Source: Hofstenia miamia
Lineage: Eukaryota > Xenacoelomorpha > Acoela
Assembly (NCBI GenBank): GCA_004352715.1
Contig: SCFE01000101.1
Coordinates: forward strand, 1,152,030 to 1,216,029
Direction of reading: 5' to 3'
Length of the DNA stretch: 64,000 nt
The position numbers were made by a program, and so were the translations under genes. Numbering within the stretch: the first letter of the stretch is position 1; each line of letters begins with the position of its first letter. Shown here piece after piece: positions 34,186-47,157 of the stretch. The notes beneath the pieces are model-generated. The model did not search any database, was not told where the DNA came from, and saw nothing but the letters and a program-made list of their open reading frames with translations.

Positions 34186-36863
34186 AGATATTTATTTGAA
34201 ATTTGAGTAGCTGACTCTGGTCATTTTATTAACTGATCATCTGCGTTCTTCTGCAGATTTCGTTTCATAAAAAAATTGCAGCTAATTCCCCATTCCCCTG
34301 TGTGTATGTTCCGAAATACACATAAAAAAAGTTACTTTTATTTTTTGTTGAAGGTAGGCCTAATGAAACTCTACAACATGTAATTCAATCATTTGGGTCT
34401 TTTTCAACTCGTAAAATTCGATATCTGAAAGGTATTATAATTGTTACGGAATTTTTGGTAATATCCATTTCTTTTTACTAATCTAGAGTTGTTCTATTAT
34501 AATTTACTAGTTCATAAATTGCTTGATAGTTTGAATGGCGTAAAAGTGAGTTGGCCTTTGCCTTGATTCATTCGAGGTCTATTGAGCTTTTGTGTAATTT
34601 ATTTGAATATTTTCTTGAGGTCATGCACCTCTTTTTTGTTTGAATTCGCCAAATTTCATTACAGGATTACTGCTAAGGCTGCACCCGCCCATCAGTAGTA
34701 ACTTTTTTATGGTTGTATTGACAAGCCCGATTTTCAAATATTCAAATTCTGTGTAAAGCTAAGGCTATCGTAATGAGCTCATTGACGTGCTTGTGAATTT
34801 CTCTTCGTATAAAATGCTATAAACATAGGCGGTTAGTCATTTGTGTTAAATTAAATTCCTATGTTCTTTATAATTTACAAGTTCGTGAACAGAGGTAAAA
34901 TTCGAATGCTTTAGTTATGATTGTCAATCAATTGAAAGATAGCTTCTTTCCTATGTCGATGATAAGCGTTATATTGCCACTAAATCCATACAATTCTGTA
35001 TTGGGAAGTGTTTTAAAACAGCTCGTCTTGGGTCAACAGCTAATCGTTCACATTACGGAACGAGGGTCATATCTATCATGCTAAAGCTATTACACAAAAT
35101 TATCTGTTGTTCTCTATGAATTTTTTGCCGCAGTAATTATTTATTTCTTATTGATTGGTCAAAACTCCACTTCTGTTTTACTTCATTGCCAACCTCGATA
35201 ATTCCCGTATTAAAAGTACAAAATTTGACAATATGAAGTATTCTTCTCCGTTTACTTTATTCTCATCATCGAGCGAATATAAAAATCAGTTTGATAGTAA
35301 GACATCACTGAGATAGACATGAAAATAAAGATGCCCAATTCATCCACTGTGATTCTTTTTTCAGAAATGCGAATCTTCGTCTTTCATGTGTAGCAGTGAA
35401 AAAATGCATATGAGAATCAAATACTAGACACACTGCCAAATTCAGAATGTCTTGAAGTGCCGAGTAACCCCTTTCTATCATAATACAATGTTACTTATAG
35501 TGATATTGCTGAAATTGATATCTATATTGTTGATAGAGTACCAAAACTGTTGCTATGCCAGTTATGCAGCCCATTTGTGGTATATTTTTGCAACTGTACT
35601 TGATGTGCTATATTCAAAACTTGGTGCATCCATTGCATGCCCGAATTTTGTTCACATGTTAAAGTACAAGATATGGTGGTTAGGGTTCAAGCAATTCATA
35701 TCTAATCTGTGACATCGGGAACACAAACTCATTAAATAGTGTTATCCTCAGCATCTCAACCAGTATCGATCACCCAAATATTAATCATTGCAGTGTTAAT
35801 TTTATATGTATTGATTTTCGTTCTTTTAAAAAATACAATTTTATATTTTGTAATTCTTAAATATTCTATTTTGTAATGTTAATTTTGTAAAATGTGTAAA
35901 ATTTATATTAAATATAGAATTGTAAAAAATGACCGTTTAAATTACAACAATAAGTAATTTTTCATAACAAAATAAATCGTAAAGCTGGCAGCATTTATCA
36001 TTGGGGAAGTTAATCCACTTCCCAATGAAAATGAATTAAGCAAAAATCGAACCTATTTCTTCCAGCAAAATTTAAACACCAAGGAGTGCTCTATTAAAGT
36101 TTAAAGCATTTTATGTATAGTAAAATTATAGGTAAATTTGCACACATAGTAGCATTTATTTCGACATCCAGACCACACTTCACCGGAAGATGGGTCAAAA
36201 AAAATAACGACGCCTTAGTGGAGTGCATTTTTAGTAACTACAAGGTACCTTGTCATATGTAAGATATATCTGCAAAATCCTGATTGAGCTGTTTTCTACA
36301 AAATCATAGATATAAGAATCGTGCACAAAACGCATATTTTTTTCATCACCAAAAATGCATACATCATATTTTTAATGCATTCCAGGATATTTAGCAGAAT
36401 TATATGACAGCTAAGTTGCCTTTTTGTTGTCACTTATCATTCTGTGCAGCTCAAACAAGGGAAAAAACTAAATTACAAAGAACATAGACATCATAAAGGG
36501 CTAGATACAAAATTTACATACTACTTATACAATAATATTCGACATATTATGCAATATCGACGAATAAATGTGTTCAAACTCAAATCAAATGAATAAATTA
36601 GAGGATGGTTATGATATTGCTACCATGAAGATCAAGCACTATGATGTTTTTGATTTCAATAATCATTAAATCAATGTCATATCCAATTACATGTATACCG
36701 AATGATGACCATGTTCCATGTTAAGATATCACTCTTTATCCAGAAATATAGAGAAAACTACTTATTCCACTTACTTTTTATTGATTGCATCAATGGAATA
36801 AATCGACACTACTACACACTGAACTCATTCTTTATAGATGTCGAGAATTATACCGCGTGAGAT
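34186..36863. other. Intergenic or intronic, no confident exon
   Basis: CpG-containing AT-rich sequence. A 55-codon ATG-led plus frame at 34918-35085 and an 86-codon frame at 35452-35712 match nothing known. Upstream exons of the gene ending at 34070 should be here or beyond. A small perfect-looking hairpin is listed separately. Confidence 0.4.
35999..36027. repeat. Short hairpin (11-bp stem, one bulge)
   Basis: CATTGGGGAAGT, spacer taatcc, then ACTTCCCAATG. It forms an 11-bp stem with one bulged G and a 6-base loop. Function unknown. The flanks are AT-rich and show no RNA-gene signals. Confidence 0.6.
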
Positions 36864-38715
36864 TCACATTGCACTGAAGTCTGAATGAACGGCTTCTGAT
36901 GCCTCTTCACTGAATGCACCGAGACTTGCTTTTTTCAATTTACAAAATTGCTTGAGATGTATAAGCACAATGTGTGCACTTAGACTGATCTTTATGTATG
37001 CTGCTTGGAAACGTTTGATGGAAATTTCGAAATTATCATCCAGCTGTTTCTCAAAAGCTTGATTCACCACAGAATTGAACTCATGAAAAGCTGATACGAA
37101 CAATGAAGTCTCTTCTTCTCTTTGATGTCTTTCTGCAATCACAGACAAGCTGTCCATGCCTTTCAACCGTTGTTTGCACATATTTCCGGTAAATTCTTTG
37201 CTGTGTAATTTTGGTTGAGTCAACAATTTCATTTAACCAGTCAGCAGCAATTTCTGGATGGCGTTTTTGCAGATATTTGAAAAGTTTGTTCATGACTCGC
37301 AGCATTAGGTGCAGTTCTGGAGGAGGAACTATTTTGGATCACCATTTCTTCTTTCCCACCTTGAATAATTGGATGGTGGACGCAACTTTTATGGTTCTTC
37401 GCCAAAACCTGTGGGTTGTACTTGAGTCTTGTGCGGGTGTAATCATCTGCTTTCTGCTTTATGTCACCAATTGTTCACAGGTGAAAAAAGCAACAAAAGC
37501 GCTCATCAGAAAAGTTGATCTTCGGGCATTCACATGCAGACAAGGAAATGTGCTTGATTGACTTTGTAAGCCACATAAAGTGTTTGCCATTTTCAAGTCG
37601 ACAGCACAAAAATAGTTGAAATCAACATTTTTGATCATCAAAAGTTCCATGATGTATCTGACATTTTCATAGGTTTCGTCAACATGATAAGCAATCACAA
37701 GGAGAACGAGCTTTTTTATACTGGTATCCAGCATGGTCTGATCACTTAGTTTCCGGGGCATCGAATTGTGGTTCTCTTCATAGATGTTGAGGCAAAATTT
37801 GATAAATCAACCACCAGAATCAATTCCAATCTTGAATAGGGCTTCATTCTGATTGATATCATGCTGAGAGTAAATCATGTCAATAAATCCAGGAACGTCT
37901 TTGCAAAATATCACAAGCTTCCGCTCTTCAGTTTTGCAGGATTCTTTGCCCGCATAGAAATTGAACTCATGAAAGAAGCATTCAAAGAAATTTGAACACT
38001 GTTTATCTCTAACTTGAAGTTGAACAACAATGCTTGATGTGACGGAATCTCTACCGAAGGTACCCCTTATGAAGGGCATCAATAGTCGCACTTTCTGTTT
38101 GCGAAGCTCCAACATGAACTTTAAGTGGATTTGGTCCTTCTGAATAAAGTGATACTTTGTTCATATTGGAACTTTTAATCACCTTCGCAGCAACCAACTT
38201 CTGCGTTTTCTGATCAGTAGAAGAACACATCTCCACTAGATTGCTGCGTAGCATCAAAACAGAGCATTTGTGACTTTTGACTCTTCCATAAGGTGATTTG
38301 CAAGATCCACACAAACGAATCGGTAAAACCAAATTTCGGGAAACTGATATTGGCCATCCTTTCTTTCTCTTTGGAATACCGTTGCCTATTTCACACATTG
38401 GACAGAAACATTTTGAAATACCATTTCTGGTTTAGGTGGTATATGGAACGATGAGGTTGAAATCATAAGGTTCCGGAAGTATATCCACTTCTTTCTTTCC
38501 ATTACCTATATCCAGTAAATTAGAGAGACATTTAGCACAGATTCCATTGGGTAAGCACTGATCCGTTTTGTTGTAATCCGCGATAAAATATGAATTGATG
38601 CAATCAATTATTACATCAGTTAATGGATATTTGGCTTTTCCAAAAGAAATGAGGCAAACTGTATTCCGATTTTGATCATGATTGTGAGAACGTTCGGCAT
38701 GGCAGAATCACATGA
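36864..38715 (-). pseudogene. Decayed mobile-type gene of an unnamed invertebrate family
   Basis: Conceptual pieces in order on minus are: FCHAERSHNHDQNRNTVCLI with paired Cys/His (near 38710-38640), LPNGICAKCLSNLLD (near 38550), CPMCEIGNGIPKR (near 38400), LCGSCKSPYGRVKSHKC (near 38300), GPNPLKVHV, LVIFCKDVPGFIDMIYSQHD with KIGIDSGG (about 37900-37810), DTSIKKLVLLVIAYHVDETY (near 37710), and FSEEASEAVHSDF near the end (36890). From memory, this order of motifs belongs to a multicopy hypothetical protein family in molluscs, crustaceans and cnidarians that behaves like a transposable element. I cannot assign a superfamily. The frame is broken by at least a TGA and a TAA near the start and several shifts, so it is inactive. 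Terminal repeats were not found. Confidence 0.6.
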
Positions 38716-39315
38716 TCTAGAATGACATATGCTTCTGTGTTAGCCTATTTCAAAGTTTCAATGTTTTGAATTCAAAATACCATTTGAATTATCAGATAAA
38801 TTCAATTATGCAAATCCCTTTCGCTGACACATGAAGATCATAGACATCTAAATGATTACAATTGCGAGACTTAGCTGTCATATAATACTGCTAAGCATCC
38901 TGACTTTCAAAATTGTGTTTATTTTACTGTAATACATTATTATTGCTTAAACAGCATAACGGCTCGGCAAAATATATGAACACATGCAAATTTGCTCTTT
39001 GTAATTTTTATAAATTGATTAGTAATTTTACGATCTTTCCAATGATGCATATTTATTGTGCGTATTTAACATAGAAGAGTTTATTTGCAGTTGCTACAAT
39101 AGACTATGAAAATTGTATGCGTGATTTTTAATTGATAGCTTTACCAATAAATGTCAGCAATGTTTATGGGTAATATGCAATGTTTAGTGTATTGTAAAAA
39201 AATTTTGTTTTCTGTAAAAAAACCTAATTTTTGTGATTTTGAAAACCTTTTAGTGAATAGAACAAATCCAAAAAATAAATTGCAAGTACATTAAGTGTTT
39301 ACGAAATCAAGAAAA
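38716..39315. other. Non-coding, nothing recognised
   Basis: AT-rich sequence between two mobile-element relics. No gene seen. Confidence 0.5.
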
Positions 39316-39912
39316 TTATGGAAATAACAGAAGATGTACAGAAATATTGTCTGATAGAAGCATCAGTAACGTCTCAAGAATTGCTAAGACGATCAGGTAT
39401 AAGTTTAGCATAAATAAAAATTCTTGAGAAAGTTTCGAAATTTTGGTTTCTTCTACAAAGAGATGAAAATCAATTGCCTCTAACACGTTACCACCACGTA
39501 GCAATATGGTTCTAAGGTGAAAAATATATAATCTTGATAGAGATGGCCCTGGATGTGAAAAGTACTATTGGCATTTAGTCGATGATCAAATAAAAGTACT
39601 ATCATGGTGTATTTCTAGTGTAGATGCAGTTGATGAAAATTTTTAAGAATTTGTCATGGCGAAGTTTATAGCAAACATGTAAACGGTGTCATGTTTGTAT
39701 CTGACGATGCGTTCCAACAGAATAACTCCTCCTTACTCGTGTCTAAGACTATATGTGACAATTTTGAAGATCACATATTGACTTTTTTTTATTTGCCTAG
39801 AAATTCGCCAGATCTTAAGCCAATGGAGAAAATTTCGCCAATTAGATTAATAGAACATGAAATATCACCTAATATAGAATATAAATTCTATAACTTGTCG
39901 TGTGATGGATAA
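39316..39912 (+). pseudogene. Tc1-like transposase relic
   Basis: The plus frames contain, in the expected order, a helix-turn-helix-like piece (LSDRSISNVSRIAKTI near 39345), a YNLDRDGPGCEKYYWHLVDD segment (near 39530) like the FN-DGPDG-YYWHD stretch of Tc1-type enzymes, then MFVSDDAFQQNNS and LPRNSPDLKPMEKI (39691-39840), matching the QDNAPxH...WPxxSPDLNPIE region. There are many stops and shifts. No terminal repeats were identified, so this is an old fragment. Confidence 0.7.
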
Positions 39913-41871
39913 ACATTACCAATACAGTTACATTACAATTGTTAATCATTTTTTTGCTTCCAGTCTTGAATTGGGTTAAACCTAAACTTGGGCCAGGTCG
40001 GGCCAGGCTTGAGCTAAATATATAAATTGATCCATGAGAAAATCAGAACTAGAAAAGTTGAGCTTTGCAAACGATAGAAAACATTTTCTTTAAATTTAGT
40101 GAACCCTGCATTGTTGGCTGATGCAAAACTTCTGCTGCAAGTAACAGGCGTTTCTGAGAGTCTTTCTTATTTTCCGTTGATATAAGTTGAGGTAATTTCG
40201 CAGAGAATTTTGATATCTTGTATTTTCTCCAAGTGATAAAAAGGGGTGCTTGCATCCAGAGACCACCCGTAAATTGGAAGGCTTTATGAAATATGACATA
40301 TATCCTGACACGCTTGTTGAATTTAGGTTTACATAATGCAATTGTAACACAATTGAACTAACATTAGTTGATGAACTAAAGGGATGATGTGCACACACAT
40401 TAATCATTGCATTATGGAAATATTCCAATCAAATTCACAGTGTAGTGCTAGTGGTTATCTATGAAGCACAAGACAATGTCAGTGGCATAAATATAAAATG
40501 GTGGTCGGGACTGACCTAAGAATTCACAACAATTACAATTGTGCTCTTTCTATCCAGGTGAAAGATTTTCGCAACTTCAATAACAAATTATAGAACTTGT
40601 TTTAAAGGATTGTTTTCTTTACGTAATTTCTGTAATATAATAATGTAATATTTCCTCGGTGCCTCTGATTACCATGATCTACTTTATGATCGGTATATTA
40701 CAACTAAAGTAACATTCACTGCTAGGCAATTTTTTGTTGTTTGTTGTTGTCAATATTGACATTTGGCTACTAAGCTAATTTGGGCGATTACACCTAGTCG
40801 TCATTTGTATGTATACTTCTAATAATATTTTTTGAGGTTTACTTGCTTTAAGCATACTTAATACAATATTTGGATTCTTTTTTAGTGTTTTTTACACACT
40901 CCATGAGATCTACAGTTCTTCATTTCAAGGCTAGCAAATGAGAATATGTATTTTAAGTGGTCTATGGCCCATATAATCTTGCGATAGTAATTGAAGAAAC
41001 TGGAACCTCAACTTTGAGTTTGTTAAATATTTTTTACAACTTTGGGCAAACTAAATGTTTTGGACCATGTGGATGTTCAATGAGACTGGGATGAATTCAA
41101 TTAAGGGGGGGCGCAGAACTTCGACTTATATTTAGTAATTGTATGGGATAATATGCAGATTTATAAAAACATTTTTATCATGATAAGTTATTGGTGCACA
41201 CTTTCATAAGTAATCTGATACCGAATTTCAATAAGTAAAACAGTTCAACTATAAGAGCAGGGACTTACCCACTAATATAAAAGAAAGATAATTGTGTTCT
41301 AACTCACACTAGGTTACGCAGCACAACCTTGCAATAACATAATTGGTATATCCTTTTTAGCCTGTTCCTCATGTTCAAAATCTCAAACCTCAGCCAGTCA
41401 GGGACATTACTAAGTCTGGTAATTACCAATTAGCTTAATTCGAATGGTTTCGGGATGGATTATGTATACTTATTAGCGAACTTTATAAGCATCCGTATAG
41501 CCGAAACATTAATTGAAACTGTTTTCTTTTGATGGCTACAGCCGCATTTCGTTGAGGATACTATGAAATTTTTTACTGTTCAAAACCTATTTCTTTCTGA
41601 AAATCTCAAATATTCCAGTTCAATGTCTTATACGCTCAAGAAAAAGAACTGAAAAAATTATTTGATTTGAGACTGAATTGTGCAAATGAGAGAAAGTTGT
41701 GTTTCTCAGAATCTTGATAAACATTATCAAATACGGTTTATCGGTTAGATTATTCCTAGTGACTTGTACACAATGAAATTCACATCTAAAGTGTCTCATG
41801 TGATAGTAGTTAAAAATTTTTTTAAATTAATGAGCTTATATCTCTGGAACGAAACTACAGGGTGTTCTTTT
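39913..41871. other. Non-coding, nothing recognised
   Basis: Open frames of up to 110 codons around 40049-40428 on minus overlap one another and match no family. No RNA gene or repeat boundary was identified. Confidence 0.45.
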
Positions 41872-41891
41872 TATATATATATATATATATA
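41872..41891. repeat. (AT)10 microsatellite
   Basis: Uninterrupted AT run. Confidence 0.9.
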
Positions 41892-42466
41892 ATATTGAAA
41901 GCATATTTTCAGAAGAATCAGGAGTTAAACCATTACCTTCACTATCACTCTGTTGATGATTGTTTTGATTTATTTCAGGAAAATGACAACATTACCGAAT
42001 TTCTCAATTATTTAAATGATGTTTTCACAACAAGTACAAATTCCGGTTTTATTAGATCATGACATTAGAAACCAACTAATAAAGATTTATACATACCAGC
42101 TAACTTCTACTTTTATCTACATGTCAGGAGGCAAGCAGTGCTTGTCCAATAATTTCTTAATAAATGAATTTCATTCTTAATTGCATGAATATATATCTAT
42201 ACAAATGTACAAATCGTAAATTATTAGGTTGCTTTAAAACATTTAAGAATCAAGTAATATTATGAATTGAATTAGGAAATAATTCATTACGATTTTTTTT
42301 GAAAAATCATTGAATGATTGCGCCACAGCAAGCAGATTAAATAGTCCATGGGCCAGAGGGTCAAATGAGACAATGTCTGGGGACAAAGAAAAATTATGTT
42401 TTTTGCAAAGGTTCATATCTCTAGTTTAATATTAGGCATGATAGACATCTGAAAAGTGTGTAGCGT

Positions 42467-42656
42467 TTTTTGTCAGGATGAGACAATACTCCCCTGTAAT
42501 AGGAATCCAATAATGACGTGGATGGACCAAATATTGAAGTCAGTCTGTATATCTACAAAAATACCATTAAAATATAAACAAGAAATATGTTAAAGAAATA
42601 TTTTATCAATTATTATATTGAATATTTTAGTTTCTTTATATATTAACTCACCAATT
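42467..42656. repeat. Direct duplication, copy 1 (ends at a single N)
   Basis: 190 bases from ttttttgtcaggatgagac to caccaatt are repeated nearly perfectly at 42658-42842, with a single N at 42657 between. As at 574, this pattern suggests an unmerged contig or allele overlap. Confidence 0.85.
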
Positions 42657-42657
42657 N

Positions 42658-42842
42658 TTTTTGTCAGGATGAGACAATACTCCCCTGTAATAGGAATCCA
42701 ATAATGACGTGATGGACCAAATATTGAAGTCAGTCTGTATATCTACAAAAATACCATTAAAATATAAACAAGAAATATGTTAAATATTTTATCAATTATT
42801 ATATTGAATATTTTAGTTTCTTTATATATTAACTCACCAATT
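42658..42842. repeat. Direct duplication, copy 2
   Basis: Near-identical copy of 42467-42656, differing mainly by two small deletions (one base near 42711 and a few bases near 42783). Confidence 0.85.
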
Positions 42843-42857
42843 CCACGTATTTTAGAA

Positions 42858-45351
42858 AATGGATGATGAATGGATACACATGTCCAATCTTATTCAAAGC
42901 AAGCCAAAGTAGATGCTGGCAAATGTTTTATACACTGGACAGATGATAGTTCTGATATTATTACAGTAAAGCACTTGGGGTCATAGAAAACTTTGTTGTA
43001 TGCTGCTACTATCAGAGGTCATGAAGACATACTAAATAATGCTAATTCTACTCCAGCTGATGAAGTTCTAATCATAACATATCACAGGCGTTGTAGGAGT
43101 GTGTTTACTCTTCATCTTCGAAAAACTTTAGATGCCATAAAAAATGACTCTACTTGTGTGGAATTTTATAAAAGTAAATTTATAGGAAGAGTTCCATCTT
43201 TAAGGTCTCCTTTACTATATGCTGTCTTTATATTTTGCGAAAAGGTCAACGAATATACTATTAGAAAAAAAGAACCATTGTCAAAATGTCTTGAACTTCG
43301 AGCTGACTTTGCTATTCAAGAAGCTGCATTGATGAAATAGGACTTTCACTTGATGAAACTAGTTCAAAATTACGAACTTGTTGCTTCAGAAGCTCACTAT
43401 CACAAGTCATGCTACAAATCTTACACCAGAAAGAAAACAGACAATGCAGAAGAATCAGAATATGATGATTATAAATATCAAGCTTTTAGATATATATCAA
43501 ATTTCTTGAATGATAATGCGAAATCAGAAATTGTGGCATTGACAGAAATGTATCACCGGTTTATTGAAAGAATGAAAGAACTTGGTTTTGAAGATTTTTC
43601 AAAATTGTTGAAACAATGGTTACGTCGGAAGCTTGAATTGGAATATCAAAACCATGTTGAATTCTTTACTGATGACAAAGAAAAACTTCTTTCAAATGGC
43701 AGCAAATATATACCAACTGCAATCTGAAATTAAAGGACTTTCCAATTCCAATAACGAAGTAAAAGACTATTATAAATTCACCAATATATTTGAGGACTGA
43801 AGTCAATCCTCAACGTAACAAAAATTCATGGCTAACAAAACCATCAGGTCTGACAAATGAGAACGTCAAAATACCAAATCTATAACACATGTTCTTAAAA
43901 TGCTTATTATCAGGTAAAGTAAATGATAACCCAATTCCATCAACAAGAATTCATAGACACATCAATTCATTCGTACACGACATCATTTTTAGCTTGAGTG
44001 CAGGTGAATATATGACCCCAAAACATGTTCTATACCAACTGGTGTAAAATGTTTTACAGGGAATGTTGAAATAATTAAAGTCCTTAACAGATTAGGTCAT
44101 TGTATTTCTTATTCCAAACTACACAAGCATTTGTAGAACAAAGGTTGATAACAGTTCATTGTTATGGCATAGCTTTGCCTGATCACTTGCAAACCAACAA
44201 CACTTGTATTTGAGAATATAGATTAATTAAAGGAAACCTTAAGTGGTGCTGGAACGACACATCGAGTTAATGCCATTGCTGTTCAGAAAGTAATAACTGG
44301 ACCTCAGCAGGAAGCACCAACAGTAGCTATTCAAAAGACGAAACTCCATAGTTTTGAATTCTTACCAATTCATCTGCCTTCCTATAATGCTGGAGGGAAG
44401 CAGACCATTCAGTCTCACATCCCATCGACATTGACCTCCCGAATTCTCTCAGGTATGCAAGAAAGAAGGACTTTCTCTGGGCAATTACTCGTCATGAAGA
44501 CAGTTCAAACCAAACATCTAGCAGGACAGGTTTCAACATTCAAGTGACTGACAACATTGATGTAATTCAGGACAGAGTTGCATCCCTACCCACCATTGAT
44601 GGACCAGCAACTGCTCTGTCAACAGTATATGAAGTTTTGTGTCAAGCTCTTAAGATAAAAGATTCACTTCAACTCAAGTCTATTGTTGCAGTCGTCGATC
44701 AAGCTATGTTTGCCAAGGCAACAAAGATAGTATGGAAGCATGCAGAAAGGTTTAAATCTCTTGTCTTTCATCTTGGTGTTTTCCATACAATATGTACAAT
44801 ATGTACTCTTCCAGCAATTATTGGGAAGCGTTTTGGTGAGGCAGGTCTTTGAGATATATGTGTAGAATCAGAGATCATTGCACAAGGTTCTGTCAATGCA
44901 GCAATAGATGGACAACACTACAATCGAGCTGTTCGTTTGGATAAGCTGTTCTATGAAGCTTGCATGAGAGAATTCGTGGTCGGCTTTGCCACTTGAATTG
45001 AAAAAAATTCAATGAAAGACAAATTGACAGAATTTAAACCTCTTGTGAAAAATCTGCAAGAGGATGTAAGTTCAAAATCATTCAAGAAACTACTCAACCA
45101 TCCTCTACTTAATGAATTATTGGGACTATTTGAAAGGTCGGAAATTACCAATGAGTGAAGTTTTGAAGCATCCTCTGGGACTTCTACCTTGGATACTGTC
45201 CAACACTGATGGATGCTTAAGAAAAACAAACAAGGCTGCATTAGATCATCATCTAGAAAAAGGATATTCCTCTTGTGGAGTGTACAGAAAGCTCAATAGC
45301 AACGCTGTTCAATGGGATGATCATTGTTCAAAAAACTTTTGGACAGAATAA
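42858..45351 (+). pseudogene. Decayed mobile-type gene of a second unnamed invertebrate family
   Basis: It opens ATGGATGATGAATGG at 42858 and soon breaks. Recognisable pieces are: KCFIHWTDDSSDIITVKHLG (near 42920), SPADEVL/ITYHRRCRSVFTLHLRK (43070-43130), FIFCEKVNEYTIRKKEP with CLELRADFAIQEAALM (about 43228-43336), YHKSCYKSYTRKK (43400), TALSTVYEVLCQALKIKDSL (about 44610-44680), VVDQAMFAKATKIVWKHAER (about 44690-44750) and LGVFHTICT...IIGKRFGEAGL (to 44850). From memory, this motif order (paired Cys/His segments, then VxDQAxYAKAxEI, then HTICT) is typical of a multicopy protein found in cnidarians, molluscs and arthropods. Its enzymatic class is not established to my knowledge. Several stops and shifts make it inactive. 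Confidence 0.6.
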
Positions 45352-46264
45352 CACTTTTGGTGAGGTAGCAAATTACGTTTCTATAAAGTGCTAACAGAAG
45401 CCCATTATAGTGACAGAATTGATAAGGTTTTTTATGTTTATAGAACACAGATAGAGTTGACAACCGGGGTGCAAATGAAGCAATTCAATTTAGGTTGGGT
45501 ATACCCAAGCCAATATTTTTGCCCAACCTTGTAATACGTCATTTATATTATAACATTAAATGTATGAAATGTTTTTATAGTGAACTATATTTTTGATGTT
45601 TTGTGTTGGTAAATATACTTAATTATATTGTATTGTATATAATACATTATAATATAATATAAATGAGCATTCTTGAAAAATTATTTTTCAAGATAAAAGA
45701 ATATGATATAATAAGAAATGGAGTTTAAGGTCGATTCAATGTAAGTTACTGTCTTGAATACTATATCAGCAAATCATCAAAGATGGGTAGTTTTACTTTT
45801 CACAGCAAAATATAATGACCATAAGGAATAGTGCTAAGCTGTTCGGATAAGAATCAGAGGTGCTAACTAAGCAAGTACCAGATAGAATATGTCTCTGATC
45901 AAGTCAATTGATATTTTTTTTTAAATTTTGGAAAAAAGGGGTACCCCACTTTAAATTGAAACTGCGAGTTTATGCTACACTTATCATATGTCTATCATAT
46001 ATGAAATGAAAGAGCAAATAATATACTTTCAAAAAATCATTATTTCGACTTTCCCCAGAAATGTTCCAATACACCCAATTTTGACGGTCTGGCCCACGGA
46101 CTAAAATTACATCCGTTGTCTTCAACTCATTGCGGGAAGATTTAGCTGGTAAAGCAAGTAGTGAGCTCATTGCTTCACATTGAAACATTTCCGTTGTAAA
46201 CATGATATTTATTATTTAAATCAATCAGAAACATTTCTATATCCAAGCAGTACCGAAAATTTGA
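45352..46264. other. Non-coding, nothing recognised
   Basis: AT-rich. A 77-codon ATG-led minus frame at 45970-46203 matches nothing I know. Confidence 0.4.
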
Positions 46265-46272
46265 GTGAGGCT

Positions 46273-46511
46273 CAGAGATGGAAATGGGCTTAGTACATTG
46301 AAAAAGTTTGCAGCCCAGCCCATCAATTTCAAATCTTTAGCCCGTTTTCAGTCCATTTTAAAAAATGAAATTTATACAATTTTACAAATAAGACTGGATG
46401 CCATTTTACCGGAAAAGTTGGTTATGGATATGTTCAAAATAAATCTATATTATTTATCGGTTATATCAACAATTAATTTTAATATAATTAATCAAAACAT
46501 GACGGCACTGG

Positions 46512-46547
<36 letters not shown>

Positions 46548-46665
46548 GGAAAATATGAATTTACATTTTAGCTCAGAAATATTATGAGCCCAATTTGGCC
46601 CATAACTCTTCGGCCCAACGAAGCCCATACCCAGCCCATAGAAACCCAGCCTATTTCCATATCTG
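46273..46665. mobile_element. 393-bp hAT-type MITE with perfect 8-bp target duplication
   Basis: The ends CAGAGATGGAAATGGGCT and AGCCTATTTCCATATCTG are imperfect inverted repeats with hAT-like CAG starts. Both flanks carry the identical 8 bases GTGAGGCT (46265-46272 and 46666-46673). The interior lacks a transposase. It contains multiple GCCCA motifs near both ends and a (AT)n tract at 46514-46544. Open frames of up to 97 codons across it are not genes. Confidence 0.92.
46514..46544. repeat. (AT)n microsatellite inside the hAT MITE
   Basis: Uninterrupted AT run within the 46273-46665 element. Confidence 0.95.
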
Positions 46666-46673
46666 GTGAGGCT

Positions 46674-47157
46674 CCTATCTGGTATACAGTTTTTTCGCAT
46701 TTTTTACATCACGGATTCCTTGTACAATATTCTTATATACTAAACAGTAGCAATTTGTTTTTCTTTAGAGAAACAAAAATTAGAAAACTTATAGAAATAT
46801 GAATGAAAGCCGAATTTTTTCTACGAATGTGCAACCAATTAATTCAAAAAATCAAATATAATGTGGATATTTTAAGAGTAATATATTTTGAAATAAATTG
46901 ACGTTATGTGCATTCAAATGGAAACTAAATTCACATTCCTGTGTAAATATGGTTTTAGAGAATTGGTAAATCTTAAAAAACGTTGAGCAATTTAATGTGA
47001 TTTCCCTCAGCTGCCATTTTTTGATATAAATTTTTACTCTAAGTTTCTCAATCTGGCAAAACTTTGTAATTTATCTCAAGTTTTCTATCATTAATATGCC
47101 NCATTTTGACTGGCTAACAGTTGCTCTCAGAAACAGTTGGCATTCATTACCAAAACA
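46674..47157. other. Non-coding, nothing recognised
   Basis: AT-rich. It includes a single N at 47101, with no duplicated flank that I can see at this one. Confidence 0.5.

Noticed and set aside
34918-35085. 55-codon ATG-led plus frame (MIVNQLKDSFFPMSMISVIL start)
   Set aside because: Chance frames of this size are expected in AT-rich DNA and no domain, splice site or poly(A) support was seen.
41855-41880. Possible mariner terminus (acagggtgttc)
   Set aside because: Only one end is present, leading straight into a TA repeat. No inverted partner was found.
46265-46802. Open frames of 97, 70 and 72 codons around 46.3-46.8 kb
   Set aside because: They cross a hAT MITE and its AT microsatellite. 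The repeating Ile-Tyr and Pro-rich text comes from the element, not a gene.
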